64,000 nucleotides of DNA from an uncultured Hyphomonas sp. (GCF_963677035.1 NZ_OY781472.1:558001-622000), one strand, 5' to 3'. Counted from the stretch's first letter, positions 27,238-36,455 are shown. Notes: generated by a model not told the origin, from the letters alone. Numbers and translations are program-made.

Positions 27238-27637
27238 TGCAAGGGACGGCGCGCAGATAAACGGAACGCTCCGTTCCGTCGCGTGATTCCTGTTGCTTTT
27301 ATTGAAGATTCGCGACGGCGCCCCAAAACGCGGCATCAGACATTCGAACGCCGCGTACGTGAAAGGTAAACAAGCGGTTAGCGGGCCTTAATCTTCTGGC
27401 TTAGTCGGCAGGGATGGCCTGCCAGCTATCGGGGTCAAATTCGCGCCTGATCACGGCATATTCGGTCGTCCTGCCGAGACCCGGCTGGCCTCATGCCCGC
27501 ACCAGGCACGGCAATGCTGAGAGACATTCCATCCTGTCCCGATTGCATGCCCTTTTCCTCCACTTTGTCGACTCTGCATCGATCGCGGCACGCGCCGGTT
27601 GACGGCCGACGCTCATCCCGGAAGGGGAAGAGGTCAT
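27238..27637. other. Intergenic region upstream of mreB
   Basis: No convincing gene is present. The stretch holds a dyad ACGGAAC-N5-GTTCCGT at 27261-27279 and two GATTC (GANTC-type methylation) sites at 27285 and 27307. On the minus strand 27401-27493 there is an open stretch ending in a stop codon whose last residues (REFDPDSWQAIPAD) look protein-like but which has no ATG and is preceded by an in-frame stop. It may be the decayed 3-prime end of a former gene. Confidence 0.4.
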
Positions 27638-29410
27638 TCAGTTTTCGGGGATGACGCGGTAGAGTCGGCCGGAGGCCTCATCCTGCGGAAGCGGCTCAAC
27701 CGGTTGCAGCCAGCCAGGCACCTCACCTGCCGCCAGCCGGGCAAGGAAACCACCGGGCCGCAGCTCTGTGAACGTGGTGTTCTGTCCGGCGTTCGGACAA
27801 AACAGAACATAGTCGACCTGGTTTTCTGCCAGCAGCGCCGGGACTTTTTCCGGCGGCAGGCCGAAGGCTTCAATACTGGCGGAAATGCCTGCGATGTCCC
27901 GGTGATAATTCGCGTACATCACCGAATGCGGCGTCATCTCCAACAGTGCTGCACCGGCGTTCGAATCTGACAGAATCATACCGGGCGGCACCGAGTCCAG
28001 CGCAGCACGTGTCTCGTCCGACAGACAGGTCTGCTCCCCGCCGATAGCAGGGGCTGACGATGGCAAGACAAGCATCACCGGCAAAGCCCAGAACATCGGA
28101 TTAGACAGAGCCAGCGCCAGGAGATAGACCATGCGCCGCCCCCCTTCTTTACGTCCGGCAACGTAGGCATCCCTGGCCCAGAGCGCGCACGGAATGATCG
28201 CCAGCAAACTGCCGAACACATAGAACCGTGTCTGGTACAGCATCAGGACCAGACCGAGCGCCAGAAGCATGGCGAACATCAGATTCGTGCGGACATCCCT
28301 GCGCCGCAGCAGCCCGGCGACCGAAACACCGAACCCCACGAGGCTTGGCCCTATCGCATAGGCCACAAAGGGCCAGCGTCCGCCACGCTGGTCAAACAGG
28401 GGACGGGCCTCAATGATCTTCTCAAACCAGACCTCGCGCATGTCAGGTGTGAGAACGTCCAGCGGATTGCTGAGACATTGTGGCCCGCGCAACAGGAAAA
28501 GGCCCGCACACGCCGCGCCGATAGCGGCAAGACCGGCAAAGCGGATAAGCCGGCCATATCCGGAAAGGAACGCTGCGCAGAGCGCAAGGCCTCCGCCACC
28601 AATCGCCAGGGCCAGAAATGTAATCGACGACAACGCATCGCAATAAACCCGTCCCCAGGCCGCTTGCGGCACCGTCCCGAAGAAACAGACCGCGATGGCG
28701 CCAGCAAGCGCAGCGCCAAAAGCCAGCGTGCCGTTGCGGATCGCCGCCCCTCTCACGGCCCAATCGACCGCATGAAAGGCACAAAGCACCGCGACAAAAG
28801 GATAAAGCTCGGCCCCGACGGCAACCGAAAGCGACAGCATCACTGCGCTGAGAATCATGTTGCGCGGGCTTACCCGCCGGTCGAGTGAAGCGCCGACCGC
28901 CAAAGCAAGGAACCCCATCTGCAGATTGTGGTGATCGATTGCACCAGCCAGGAAACGGTAGTGTCCGAACAGGACGAACAGAGCAATGATGAAGGTGAAG
29001 ACCAGCAATTTTCCATCGCCGAGATTGCGGGCTGCAAGTGCCAGCCCACCCAGGACGATCAGCAGGCTGACCGGTGGCCACACCGTGATCGCCCAGGCAA
29101 GGGCGGTATCGCTTGGCAAAAAAAGGTCGAACAGCGATGTCAGCAATAGGATCGGAATGTCCGGAATGCGCGACCAGTGCATCAGGATGCCGCCGCCCGG
29201 CCCCAGCCTGTACTGATGCAGATCAAACCAGCCCTGCCCTGCCAGCAGGTCGCGGACCTGAACCAGCCGCATGATATCGTCGCCATCAGGCCCCGGCTGG
29301 CCCAGCTGCTGCTTCAGCACGCTCAGCACGACAACGCTCAGGAAAATTGCGCTGGCCAGAAGCCCCGCCCACACGCGCGGCGAGCCGAATTTGGAACGTA
29401 TTGATGTCAT
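27638..29410 (-). CDS. Polytopic GT-C-like membrane protein (STT3-like layout)
   Basis: The 590-residue protein has roughly a dozen hydrophobic segments and a soluble C-terminal domain of about 120 residues. The first external loop contains PDGDDIMRLVQVRDLLAGQG and, about 20 residues on, GGGILMHWSRIPD. An acidic D-D motif after helix 1 followed by an H-W motif is typical of GT-C glycosyltransferases and recalls the STT3/PglB first loop. The STT3 hallmark WWDYG is absent, so oligosaccharyltransferase activity is not claimed. It may transfer a sugar from a polyprenyl-phosphate donor to a lipid, glycan or protein. It stands alone between mreB and the His-less kinase. Confidence 0.7.
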   Translation of the reverse strand: MTSIRSKFGSPRVWAGLLASAIFLSVVVLSVLKQQLGQPGPDGDDIMRLVQVRDLLAGQGWFDLHQYRLGPGGGILMHWSRIPDIPILLLTSLFDLFLPSDTALAWAITVWPPVSLLIVLGGLALAARNLGDGKLLVFTFIIALFVLFGHYRFLAGAIDHHNLQMGFLALAVGASLDRRVSPRNMILSAVMLSLSVAVGAELYPFVAVLCAFHAVDWAVRGAAIRNGTLAFGAALAGAIAVCFFGTVPQAAWGRVYCDALSSITFLALAIGGGGLALCAAFLSGYGRLIRFAGLAAIGAACAGLFLLRGPQCLSNPLDVLTPDMREVWFEKIIEARPLFDQRGGRWPFVAYAIGPSLVGFGVSVAGLLRRRDVRTNLMFAMLLALGLVLMLYQTRFYVFGSLLAIIPCALWARDAYVAGRKEGGRRMVYLLALALSNPMFWALPVMLVLPSSAPAIGGEQTCLSDETRAALDSVPPGMILSDSNAGAALLEMTPHSVMYANYHRDIAGISASIEAFGLPPEKVPALLAENQVDYVLFCPNAGQNTTFTELRPGGFLARLAAGEVPGWLQPVEPLPQDEASGRLYRVIPEN

Positions 29411-29714
29411 GATGTCCTGACCCGCCTCGGTTTACGGCAGTAACCATATCCCCGGCAGGTATAGGAATAACTAAAAGCCCGGCTCTATAGACAGTCCGAG
29501 ACAAATCCGGGGCTTGGCCTGTGGAATACCTGCCATGTCAGTTAAGAACAAAACGGCAGGCATTACCCACCATCCTTAATACATATGACTCGCCGTAACG
29601 CCGGAAACAGGCACAGCCACAGCAGATTTACGCGTGAACAGTTGGTTAATCCGCGACGGTAAATCTCTTTTCTGTGTGAACTATAACTTATCTGAGTTGT
29701 GGTTAGTTGGCGTC
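29411..29714. other. Divergent intergenic region
   Basis: About 300 bases, AT-richer than the surroundings, lie between two diverging genes and must hold both promoters. I see no clear consensus promoter, repeat or small gene. An in-frame GTG at 29634 could extend the kinase-like protein by 27 residues but has no ribosome site. Confidence 0.4.
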
Positions 29715-31442
29715 ATGAGCAATTCGGCGACCCGTTTTACGTTCCTTGACCTGATCCTCTTCGGCTCACCGAAGATCGACGAGAGCGTGCGCGGGCCGAT
29801 GAACCTGCACATGCTGAGCCGGTTCCAGAAGTACAAGCTCCCTATCAGTGTCGTGACGCTGATCAACGCGACGATCCTGCTCATCATGTTCTCGGCGGAC
29901 TCCGCTTCCGGTTTCTCTCCGATTGCCTTTCTCTGGTGGCTGCCTGTCGCCTGCTACTCTGTCTTCATGTTCTGGAGTGGCCTGCGTCCGCTTGACCTGA
30001 ACACGGGGCGTTTCCCTTCCGGCCGGTTTGTGAAGCGCGCAGAGCTCGGATCCTTCCTGCTCGGACTGTGGTGGACGGGCCTGATGCTGACACCGATCGC
30101 AACGACCGAAGCTCAGCAGCTGACCATGATCGGCGTCGCTATGGGCATGTGCTGCGGCGTGGTCGGCTTCACCGCCCCGATGGTGGGTGTGGCAGCCCGG
30201 TACATGACGGCCGCAACAATCGTACAGCTTCTGGCCCTTCTCCAGCATCACACCGCCACGGCCATGACGGCAACGCTGTTCGGCCTCGCCCTCTCGATCG
30301 CCCTTCTTGTCAGCTCCCGGAACTTTTTCCAATCCACTCTGGAGCTGGTTGAATCCCGGACCGAAACCGAGCGTGCGCACGACCTGCTGAAGCAATCCCT
30401 GGAAACATCCCGGCATGGCTTTGCGATTTTCACCGAAACCGGCGAACGCCTGGTCGCAAACACCTACCACCAGAACTATTTCCCCGATTTTGTTCCGACT
30501 ACGTTGGATCTTGGTACGAAGGAAATTTCTGTAAAGGGCAGCGATTGGTTCATCCGGTCGGTCACACAGTCTGCCAACCGGAACTTCATCGTCACCCACA
30601 CGAACATCAACCTGCAGAAAGAAACGCAGCGCTCTCTGCTGGCCGCGCAGGAAACCATCAATGACGCCCTGGCCGCCCGGTCGCGCTTCATCTCACGCGC
30701 GTCAACCGACCTGGCCGGACCGTTGAAATACATCATGACTCTCGCTTCGGCGATGTCGTCAGGGTCTCGCATCGAGTTCTCGCGTGAGGAAATCAGCGGC
30801 CACTGCGACAGCATCGACAAGGTTGCCCGTGACCTGCTCGACCTGGTGCGCGACATTGAAGAATACGCCGAAGGGGAATCTGGCGGGACGTTCTCGAACG
30901 AAGCCCCGGAAGATCTGCGCGAACTCCTTTCAACGGATCAGCTCTGGGCTGCCGCGACCTGGGAAAAATCGACTTTCGACCGGATCAAGGTGTCGATCCC
31001 GCAAGACCTCGATGTCGTCATGATCGATGGCCCGCGTTTCACATCCACCGTCGTCAAGCTCCTCAAGCGGGCGTCCATGGTATCGATCGACCCGATCGTG
31101 CTGACCTGCACGCCGGACGAGGAAGGCCGCATTCATGTGACGATCGTCGATCGCGGCCGCCCGCTGAGCCCGGCCGAAGTGGCCGACTTCTTCGAGCCTT
31201 ATGGCGACGAAACCCGGCCCGGCGCCGACCAGTATGTGACGCGCGGTCTCGAACTGGCGCTGATCAAGAAATACCTGAACAGCCAGGGCGCAGAAATCGC
31301 TGTGCGGCCGCTGAACAAGATCGGCAATGCCATCACGATCACGCTGCCCAGCTCGGCGATCGTGGGCAACAGCTCAAATCCGCGCAAAGCAAAGACCGTC
31401 AAAGACGAATCTGTGCCTTCCCGCCGGACTGTGAACGGCTGA
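29715..31442 (+). CDS. Degenerate membrane histidine kinase lacking the phospho-acceptor His
   Basis: The 575-residue protein has five to six N-terminal membrane helices (about residues 40-215), a linker coiled coil, a PAS-like segment (about 240-315) and a HisKA-HATPase-like C-terminus. At the H-box position it reads FISRASTDLAGPL, where kinases have FLANMSHEIRTPL, so the acceptor is Thr331. The N-box is KLLKRAS instead of NLLxNA, and the G2 box GLELAL lacks the usual GLGLA glycine; the G1-type DRG remains. It is therefore probably a pseudokinase or a regulator that works allosterically, in the manner of DivL, which has Tyr there. The start at 29715 is a choice; the ribosome site is weak. 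It precedes the FAD-oxidoreductase/AsnB/hydrolase genes on the same strand. Confidence 0.75.
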   Translation: MSNSATRFTFLDLILFGSPKIDESVRGPMNLHMLSRFQKYKLPISVVTLINATILLIMFSADSASGFSPIAFLWWLPVACYSVFMFWSGLRPLDLNTGRFPSGRFVKRAELGSFLLGLWWTGLMLTPIATTEAQQLTMIGVAMGMCCGVVGFTAPMVGVAARYMTAATIVQLLALLQHHTATAMTATLFGLALSIALLVSSRNFFQSTLELVESRTETERAHDLLKQSLETSRHGFAIFTETGERLVANTYHQNYFPDFVPTTLDLGTKEISVKGSDWFIRSVTQSANRNFIVTHTNINLQKETQRSLLAAQETINDALAARSRFISRASTDLAGPLKYIMTLASAMSSGSRIEFSREEISGHCDSIDKVARDLLDLVRDIEEYAEGESGGTFSNEAPEDLRELLSTDQLWAAATWEKSTFDRIKVSIPQDLDVVMIDGPRFTSTVVKLLKRASMVSIDPIVLTCTPDEEGRIHVTIVDRGRPLSPAEVADFFEPYGDETRPGADQYVTRGLELALIKKYLNSQGAEIAVRPLNKIGNAITITLPSSAIVGNSSNPRKAKTVKDESVPSRRTVNG

Positions 31443-31558
31443 TTTCAAGTCTTCGCGGGCAGGTTTTCCGGCCCGGACCCGCAAAGCGACAGCATTCGCC
31501 TTGCATCGGCGTCGCAATTGGCTAGTCCTGTTTGCCAATGCTGTTGTGAGTAGTTCAG

Positions 31559-32821
31559 ATGAAGCCGGGCGCAAAGCGGATCGCCATTCTCGGCGCAGGT
31601 CCTGCTGGCCTGACGCTCGCTCGACTCCTGAAGGAGCAGAGCGGTCATTCCGTCACCCTTTTTGAGAAGTCCCACCGGGTTGGCGGAAAGTCCCTGAGCG
31701 TGCGCCAGGGCGAAGACCTGATTGAATTCGGCACCTGCTACACCATCATGTCCCACCGGCGGGTTATGGACTGGATGCGCGAGCAAGGGATCACAATCCA
31801 GCAGATCGTGCCGCACAAAATCGACGGCATTCCGGCGCGTGACTTTTTCAATTCCGGCCCCGGCGCCCCGCTCGCCGTGCAAGGCATTTCCTATGTCCTG
31901 GCGCGCCGCAAGCTGTTGAAAGCCTTGAAATCCGATACGCCACCACAGAAAGTGCTGGAGGAAGCGGCAACCCCGGCCGTCGACTGGCTGCGCGCCCGCA
32001 ATCTCGGCAAGATCGAGAAGATGATGATGCGCACGGTCACCGGCATGGGCTATGGCGACCTGGAAACCGTGCCGATCCTCCACGCGATGCGCTGGGTCGA
32101 CATGGACCTGATCCTGTCCGGCACGCTGAACAGGATCTACATGCCTGTGGAAGGCTGGAGCGAGTTCTGGGAACGCCTGGCAAAGGACATGGACGTCCGC
32201 CTAGAAACGCATGTCCGGCACATCGACAGGTCCGGAGAACAGCACATGGTCGTGCTGGATGACGGAACGGAAGAAGCCTTTGATGCCTCGATCTGCGCCA
32301 TGCCGGTCGATCGTTTCTCCGCCCTGCTGGAACCCACCGAATCAGAGCGTATCGTCGGCGACTCCATTCACTGGGGCGGCTATGCGACGACCCTGATTTC
32401 CTCCGAAGACTGGTTCGAGGAACAGATCGAGTATTACAGCGAGACCTGTCTGCCGGGCGTGGAACCCGGCCTGATGATGTCCGCCCGCCGTGAAGGATAT
32501 GATGCCGGACTTGGGGGCCACCTCTACATCGCCAACCAGCTGCCGGGCGACTACACCGGGCCGGAACTGATCGAAATCCTGCGCGAGGAAGTGACCCGGC
32601 GCGGCGGCAGCATCAATGCCGTTATCCAGCAGGAAATCTGGGAATATTTTCCCGAATACGACCCCGGCGCGATCCGGAGAGGCCTGATTGCCCGGATGCG
32701 CAAGATGCAGGGCGAACGGCAAACCTGGTATACAGGCGCCAGCTTTTCGCACGAATCGGTCGCCAATATTTGCATTCACAACGAAGCTCTCGTGCCACAA
32801 ATGCTGAAGGCACTTGGGTGA
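31559..32821 (+). CDS. FAD-dependent amine oxidase-like oxidoreductase
   Basis: The 420-residue flavoprotein begins with a dinucleotide-binding motif IAILGAGPAGLTLARLL, followed by FEKSHRVGGKSLSV, the second FAD contact of the amine oxidase/protoporphyrinogen oxidase superfamily. No signal peptide is visible. It sits 30 bases ahead of the AsnB-type gene and is likely cotranscribed. The substrate could be an amine or a polyisoprenoid intermediate; neither can be shown. The 116-base gap before it, after the pseudokinase, shows nothing recognisable. Confidence 0.82.
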   Translation: MKPGAKRIAILGAGPAGLTLARLLKEQSGHSVTLFEKSHRVGGKSLSVRQGEDLIEFGTCYTIMSHRRVMDWMREQGITIQQIVPHKIDGIPARDFFNSGPGAPLAVQGISYVLARRKLLKALKSDTPPQKVLEEAATPAVDWLRARNLGKIEKMMMRTVTGMGYGDLETVPILHAMRWVDMDLILSGTLNRIYMPVEGWSEFWERLAKDMDVRLETHVRHIDRSGEQHMVVLDDGTEEAFDASICAMPVDRFSALLEPTESERIVGDSIHWGGYATTLISSEDWFEEQIEYYSETCLPGVEPGLMMSARREGYDAGLGGHLYIANQLPGDYTGPELIEILREEVTRRGGSINAVIQQEIWEYFPEYDPGAIRRGLIARMRKMQGERQTWYTGASFSHESVANICIHNEALVPQMLKALG

Positions 32822-32851
32822 AGAACATCCGGAAACAATGGAGATGACGCT

Positions 32852-34774
32852 ATGTGTGGCCTGATCGCAGGAATCGGCAAGGTGTCGCTCACGACACTGG
32901 ACAAAGCCGTCGCAACGCTGACCCATCGAGGGCCGGAATCCTCGGATACCTGGGTCTCCGAAAACCAATCGATGTTCCTTGGGCACACACGCCTGTCGAT
33001 CATTGGCCTCGACAATGGTGTCCAGCCGATCAGCAATGCCGACGGGAATGTCCACATCGTCGTCAATGGAGAATTCTACGGTTACCGGGAAATCCGCGAT
33101 CGTCTGCTGGCCGAGGGTGCGAACTTCAAGACCGAGACCGACAGCGAAATCGCGCTTCACCTTTACCTGCACTATGGCCTGCAGGCCCTGAAAGAACTGC
33201 GCGGCGAATTTTCAATTGTCATCGCCGACGAGCGGCAGAACTGCCTGATCGCCATCCGCGACCGGTTCGGTATCAAGCCGCTCTTCTATACGGTTCATCA
33301 GGGGGCGGTGTATTTCGCGTCAGAGATCAAGGCGCTTCTGGCGCTCGGCGTTCCGGCGCGCTGGGATCTTGAAACAGCCTTCTATGACGGCTTCCTCTTC
33401 CGGGATCATGCCCGCACGCTGTTCAAGAACATCTGGTCGGTCCCGCAAGGGCAGTACGCCATCGCCACGCCGGATGACATCCGGCTCTACACCTATTGGG
33501 ACTGGGATTTCCCGACCGAGTCTGCCCTCGCCCTTGATAAGCGCAGTGACGCGGAATGCATTGAAGAATTCCGGTCCATCCTGATGCAATCCATTCAGGA
33601 CCGCCTGGTCGCGGACGTTCCGGTCGCCTGCTATCTCAGCGGCGGAATCGATTCCTGCGCCGTGCTCGGCTTTGCGCAGCAAGGCCTGTCGCGGCCGATC
33701 GAATGCTACACGCTCGCCTTCGACGATGCGCTCTACAATGAAGCCCCCATCGCAGAGAAACAGGCCGCCTTTGCCGGCGCGAACTACAATCCCATCACCG
33801 TCGGGCGAAAAGATCTCGCCTCGGCCTATTCCGATGCGGTGTGGCATGCCGAAACGCCATTCGTGAATGCCAATGGCGTAGCCAAATTCCTGCTTAGCCG
33901 CGCCGTGAACCAGCGCGGCATCAAAGTCGTTCTGACCGGTGAAGGCGCCGACGAGATGCTGGGCGGATACCTGCCCTTCAAGCGCGACGCGATCCTGCAC
34001 CATGGCAATGGCCGCAGCGAAGCGGAAGCCCAGGCCATGATCGAACAGATCTTCGAGTCAAACCCCGCGGCCCGCGCCATCTTCATGCGGGATGGCGCCA
34101 ATGATCCGGCGATCAAGGAAGTCGCGGCCCGTCTCGGCTGGGTCCCCTCTTTCATGGAAACCTATGGCCAGCTCGGCCGCATTTCATCCTCGCTCTATCG
34201 CGACGAGATGATGGCGGGCATCCACCCCACCGCCAACCCGTTCACCTATGTGATGGACCGGTTGCCGGTGAGCCGCGCCATTGATGGCCGGTCGCGTCTC
34301 AACCAGGCGCTTTACCTGAATTCCAAAACGCATATGGCGAACTTCATCCTCACCTTCCTGGGTGACCGGATGGAAATGGCCCATTCGGTGGAGGGCCGGG
34401 TGCCGATGCTGGACCATCGCCTCGCCGAATGTGCCGCGCGCCTTCCCATCGACATGAAAGTCCGGGGCATAACCGAAAAGCATGTGTTGCGGGAAGCGGC
34501 CAAAGACGTGCTCATCGACGAGGTCTACACGCGGGAGAAGCACCCCTTCCTCGCCCCGCCGGTCACCAATGCCGACGATCCGATGATGCAGATGTATGAA
34601 GACGTGTTCGCCTCCAAGGCACTGGAAGAGCAACCCGTGATCGACCCTGACCGGGCCCGTAATGCGCTCAACATGGTGAAGATGCTGGAGGGCGAACAGA
34701 AGATCGCCTTTGAAGGGCTGATCCATAAGGTCGCCAGCATCACGCTGATGCACGAACGCTTCGGCATGACGTAA
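32852..34774 (+). CDS. asnB: Asparagine synthase (glutamine-hydrolysing) family amidotransferase
   Basis: The 640-residue protein has an N-terminal class II glutaminase domain with the nucleophile Cys2 (MCGLIAGIG), THRGPESSDTW, and a C-terminal ATP-pyrophosphatase synthetase domain with the PP-loop YLSGGIDSCAVLGFA and EGADEMLGGYLPFK. This is the AsnB layout. Members of this length often act in peptide, polysaccharide or natural-product amidation rather than free asparagine synthesis. Its operon with a flavin oxidoreductase and a serine hydrolase points that way, by inference. Confidence 0.88.
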   Translation: MCGLIAGIGKVSLTTLDKAVATLTHRGPESSDTWVSENQSMFLGHTRLSIIGLDNGVQPISNADGNVHIVVNGEFYGYREIRDRLLAEGANFKTETDSEIALHLYLHYGLQALKELRGEFSIVIADERQNCLIAIRDRFGIKPLFYTVHQGAVYFASEIKALLALGVPARWDLETAFYDGFLFRDHARTLFKNIWSVPQGQYAIATPDDIRLYTYWDWDFPTESALALDKRSDAECIEEFRSILMQSIQDRLVADVPVACYLSGGIDSCAVLGFAQQGLSRPIECYTLAFDDALYNEAPIAEKQAAFAGANYNPITVGRKDLASAYSDAVWHAETPFVNANGVAKFLLSRAVNQRGIKVVLTGEGADEMLGGYLPFKRDAILHHGNGRSEAEAQAMIEQIFESNPAARAIFMRDGANDPAIKEVAARLGWVPSFMETYGQLGRISSSLYRDEMMAGIHPTANPFTYVMDRLPVSRAIDGRSRLNQALYLNSKTHMANFILTFLGDRMEMAHSVEGRVPMLDHRLAECAARLPIDMKVRGITEKHVLREAAKDVLIDEVYTREKHPFLAPPVTNADDPMMQMYEDVFASKALEEQPVIDPDRARNALNMVKMLEGEQKIAFEGLIHKVASITLMHERFGMT

Positions 34775-34896
34775 ACAAAGTCTTGCCGGCGCCGGGGAAG
34801 TTTCCACCTTCCTCCAAGGCCAGCAGAAACCAAGATCGGTTACCCCTGTTCCTGAAGTCCGGGAATGCCCCGGCAGGATTGAGTCTGGGGTCCACC

Positions 34897-36180
34897 GTGT
34901 CTATTGCACACCTGCCGCTTTCGGCGATCATTTCTGTCACCGCCGCGCTGTTCGCGCTGGCCGCATGGCGCTATCGCAGCACGCTTCTGCGTATCCGGCT
35001 CGCCCCGACGCTCTTCTCCGGCGCGCGCCAGGACTGGACCTTCAGCCACATCGCCGAGATTTTCCCTACGGTCGAAATCCCGGCTGCGACACGCCGCACC
35101 CCCTTCCCGGAAGCGGCCTTTCAGGACCTGCCGGAGACATTCGATTACGAAGGCCAGAGCTGGGATACAGACACCTTCCTCGAAGACACAGACACCGCCG
35201 CCATGCTTGTCCTGAAGGACGGCGAAATCATCCACGAGACCTATGCCGGCGCCGGTGGACGTACACAGGACTGGCTGTCCTGGTCGGTTGCGAAGAGCTT
35301 CGTATCTGCCCTCGTCGGCATCGCCATCGAGGAAGGCCATATCCACTCGATCTACGATCCGGTGACGGACCATGTGCCTGCGCTGAAAGGCTCGGCCTAT
35401 GACGGCGTCACGATCAAACAGGTGCTGCAGATGTGCTCCGGCGCATCCTGGAACGAGGATTACAGCGACTGGAAATCGGACATCAACCGCTTCGCCCGCA
35501 CCTTTGCGCTCGGCGGTTCGCTGACCGATTTCGCCCGCTCGCTGGCCCCGGCGCGCAAGCCCGGCATGTACCGGCTCTACAATTCGATCGACACGCAGGT
35601 GCTCGGCATGCTGGTCGCTGCCTCCACCGGCAAATCGCTCGCCGCCTATATGCAGGAAAAGCTCTGGGAGCCGCTTGGCGCCGAAAGCCCGGCGCGCTGG
35701 ATCGTCGACAAGGATGGCGTGGAGATGGCCTTTGGCGGCCTCACAGCCACAGCACGCGACTATGCCAAGCTGGGCGAGCTGTACCGCAATCGCGGCAACT
35801 GGCATGGGCGCCAGATCGTTCCGGAAGCCTGGGTCGACAAATCCCTCTCGCCTGACATGCCGCACCTGATGCCCGGCGGCTTTACCCTGCCGGATGCGCC
35901 ATCAGGCTATGGCCAGTCGCTCGGCTACGGCTTCCAGTGGTGGGTGCTCAGCACCGCGCCGCGCGAGTTCTGCGCCATGGGCGTCTATAACGAGTTCATC
36001 TATGTCGATCCCGGCCGGGGCATCACCATCGTGAAGCTCTCCTCCAACCGCGACTACGGCGTGAAGCCGGATGAGGAACACGCCAAGGAACTGAAGACGA
36101 TTGAGTTCCTGCGGGCCGTGGCGCGCAATGTGGCACAGGCAGTACCGGACGCTGAGAAGCGGACAGGGACAGAGGGGTAA
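34897..36180 (+). CDS. Membrane-anchored serine hydrolase, beta-lactamase family
   Basis: The 427-residue protein has an N-terminal membrane anchor (SAIISVTAALFALAAW) and a beta-lactamase-type domain with nucleophile motif SVAK (LSWSVAKSFVSALVGIAIEEG) and YNSIDTQVLG (Tyr motif). It probably acts on the outer face of the inner membrane. GTG at 34897 is chosen, preceded by TGGGGT; a TTG at 34783 directly after asnB would add 38 hydrophilic residues but has no ribosome site. It follows asnB on the same strand and likely belongs to the same transcript. Esterase, amidase and peptidase activities are all possible. Confidence 0.85.
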   Translation: MSIAHLPLSAIISVTAALFALAAWRYRSTLLRIRLAPTLFSGARQDWTFSHIAEIFPTVEIPAATRRTPFPEAAFQDLPETFDYEGQSWDTDTFLEDTDTAAMLVLKDGEIIHETYAGAGGRTQDWLSWSVAKSFVSALVGIAIEEGHIHSIYDPVTDHVPALKGSAYDGVTIKQVLQMCSGASWNEDYSDWKSDINRFARTFALGGSLTDFARSLAPARKPGMYRLYNSIDTQVLGMLVAASTGKSLAAYMQEKLWEPLGAESPARWIVDKDGVEMAFGGLTATARDYAKLGELYRNRGNWHGRQIVPEAWVDKSLSPDMPHLMPGGFTLPDAPSGYGQSLGYGFQWWVLSTAPREFCAMGVYNEFIYVDPGRGITIVKLSSNRDYGVKPDEEHAKELKTIEFLRAVARNVAQAVPDAEKRTGTEG

Positions 36181-36188
36181 GCGCTGAC

Positions 36189-36299
36189 TTCGGGAATGGA
36201 TCTGGCGCTTGCTTGCGCGGCGCGCATTCACATCCGGTCAACGCACAGCAAATTCGGGAATGGGTCTGGCGCTCGCTTGCGCTTCGCGCATTCACATCC
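36189..36299. repeat. Imperfect 47-bp direct repeat, two copies
   Basis: Copies at 36189-36235 and 36253-36299 start TTCGGGAATG and end GCATTCACATCC and differ at only a few positions. Offset is 64 bases. They lie directly downstream, in its transcription sense, of tRNA-Val. Confidence 0.8.
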
Positions 36300-36351
36300 T
36301 CAAATCGATCCTCGATCGATTTGTGCGCCGCAGGCGCACCGGATGTGAATG
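36289..36351. repeat. Nested inverted-repeat cluster abutting tRNA-Val
   Basis: CATTCACATCC (36289-36299) pairs with GGATGTGAATG (36341-36351). Inside are two further perfect hairpins: CAAATCGATC-CTC-GATCGATTTG (36301-36323) and TGCGCC-GCA-GGCGCA (36324-36338). The outer arm overlaps the encoded CCA end of the tRNA. The cruciform-like layout resembles REP/MITE-type elements. Confidence 0.8.
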
Positions 36352-36425
36352 GTGGGCGGTAACGGGCTCGAACCGCTGACCCTCTCGGTGTAAACGAGAT
36401 GCTCTACCAACTGAGCTAACCGCCC
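36350..36425 (-). tRNA. tRNA-Val (anticodon TAC), CCA encoded
   Basis: On the minus strand a 7-bp acceptor stem (GGGCGGT with ACCGCCC), D-arm AGCTCAGTTGGTAGAGC, anticodon loop TTTACAC and T-arm GGTTCGAGCCC fold into a 76-base cloverleaf with CCA encoded. The anticodon TAC reads Val codons. Confidence 0.96.
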
Positions 36426-36455
36426 ATCCGGTGGCGGATATGCCGGGACCCGGGA

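Noticed and set aside
27401..27493. Protein-like minus-strand fragment ending REFDPDSWQAIPAD
   Set aside because: Only about 30 codons, no ATG and an in-frame stop just upstream; kept as a possible gene relic, not as a gene.
31559..36180. Lasso-peptide or exosortase-type cluster suggested by the AsnB homologue
   Set aside because: No precursor peptide, B-protein, transporter or exosortase gene is next to it, and the protein has the full AsnB two-domain layout.
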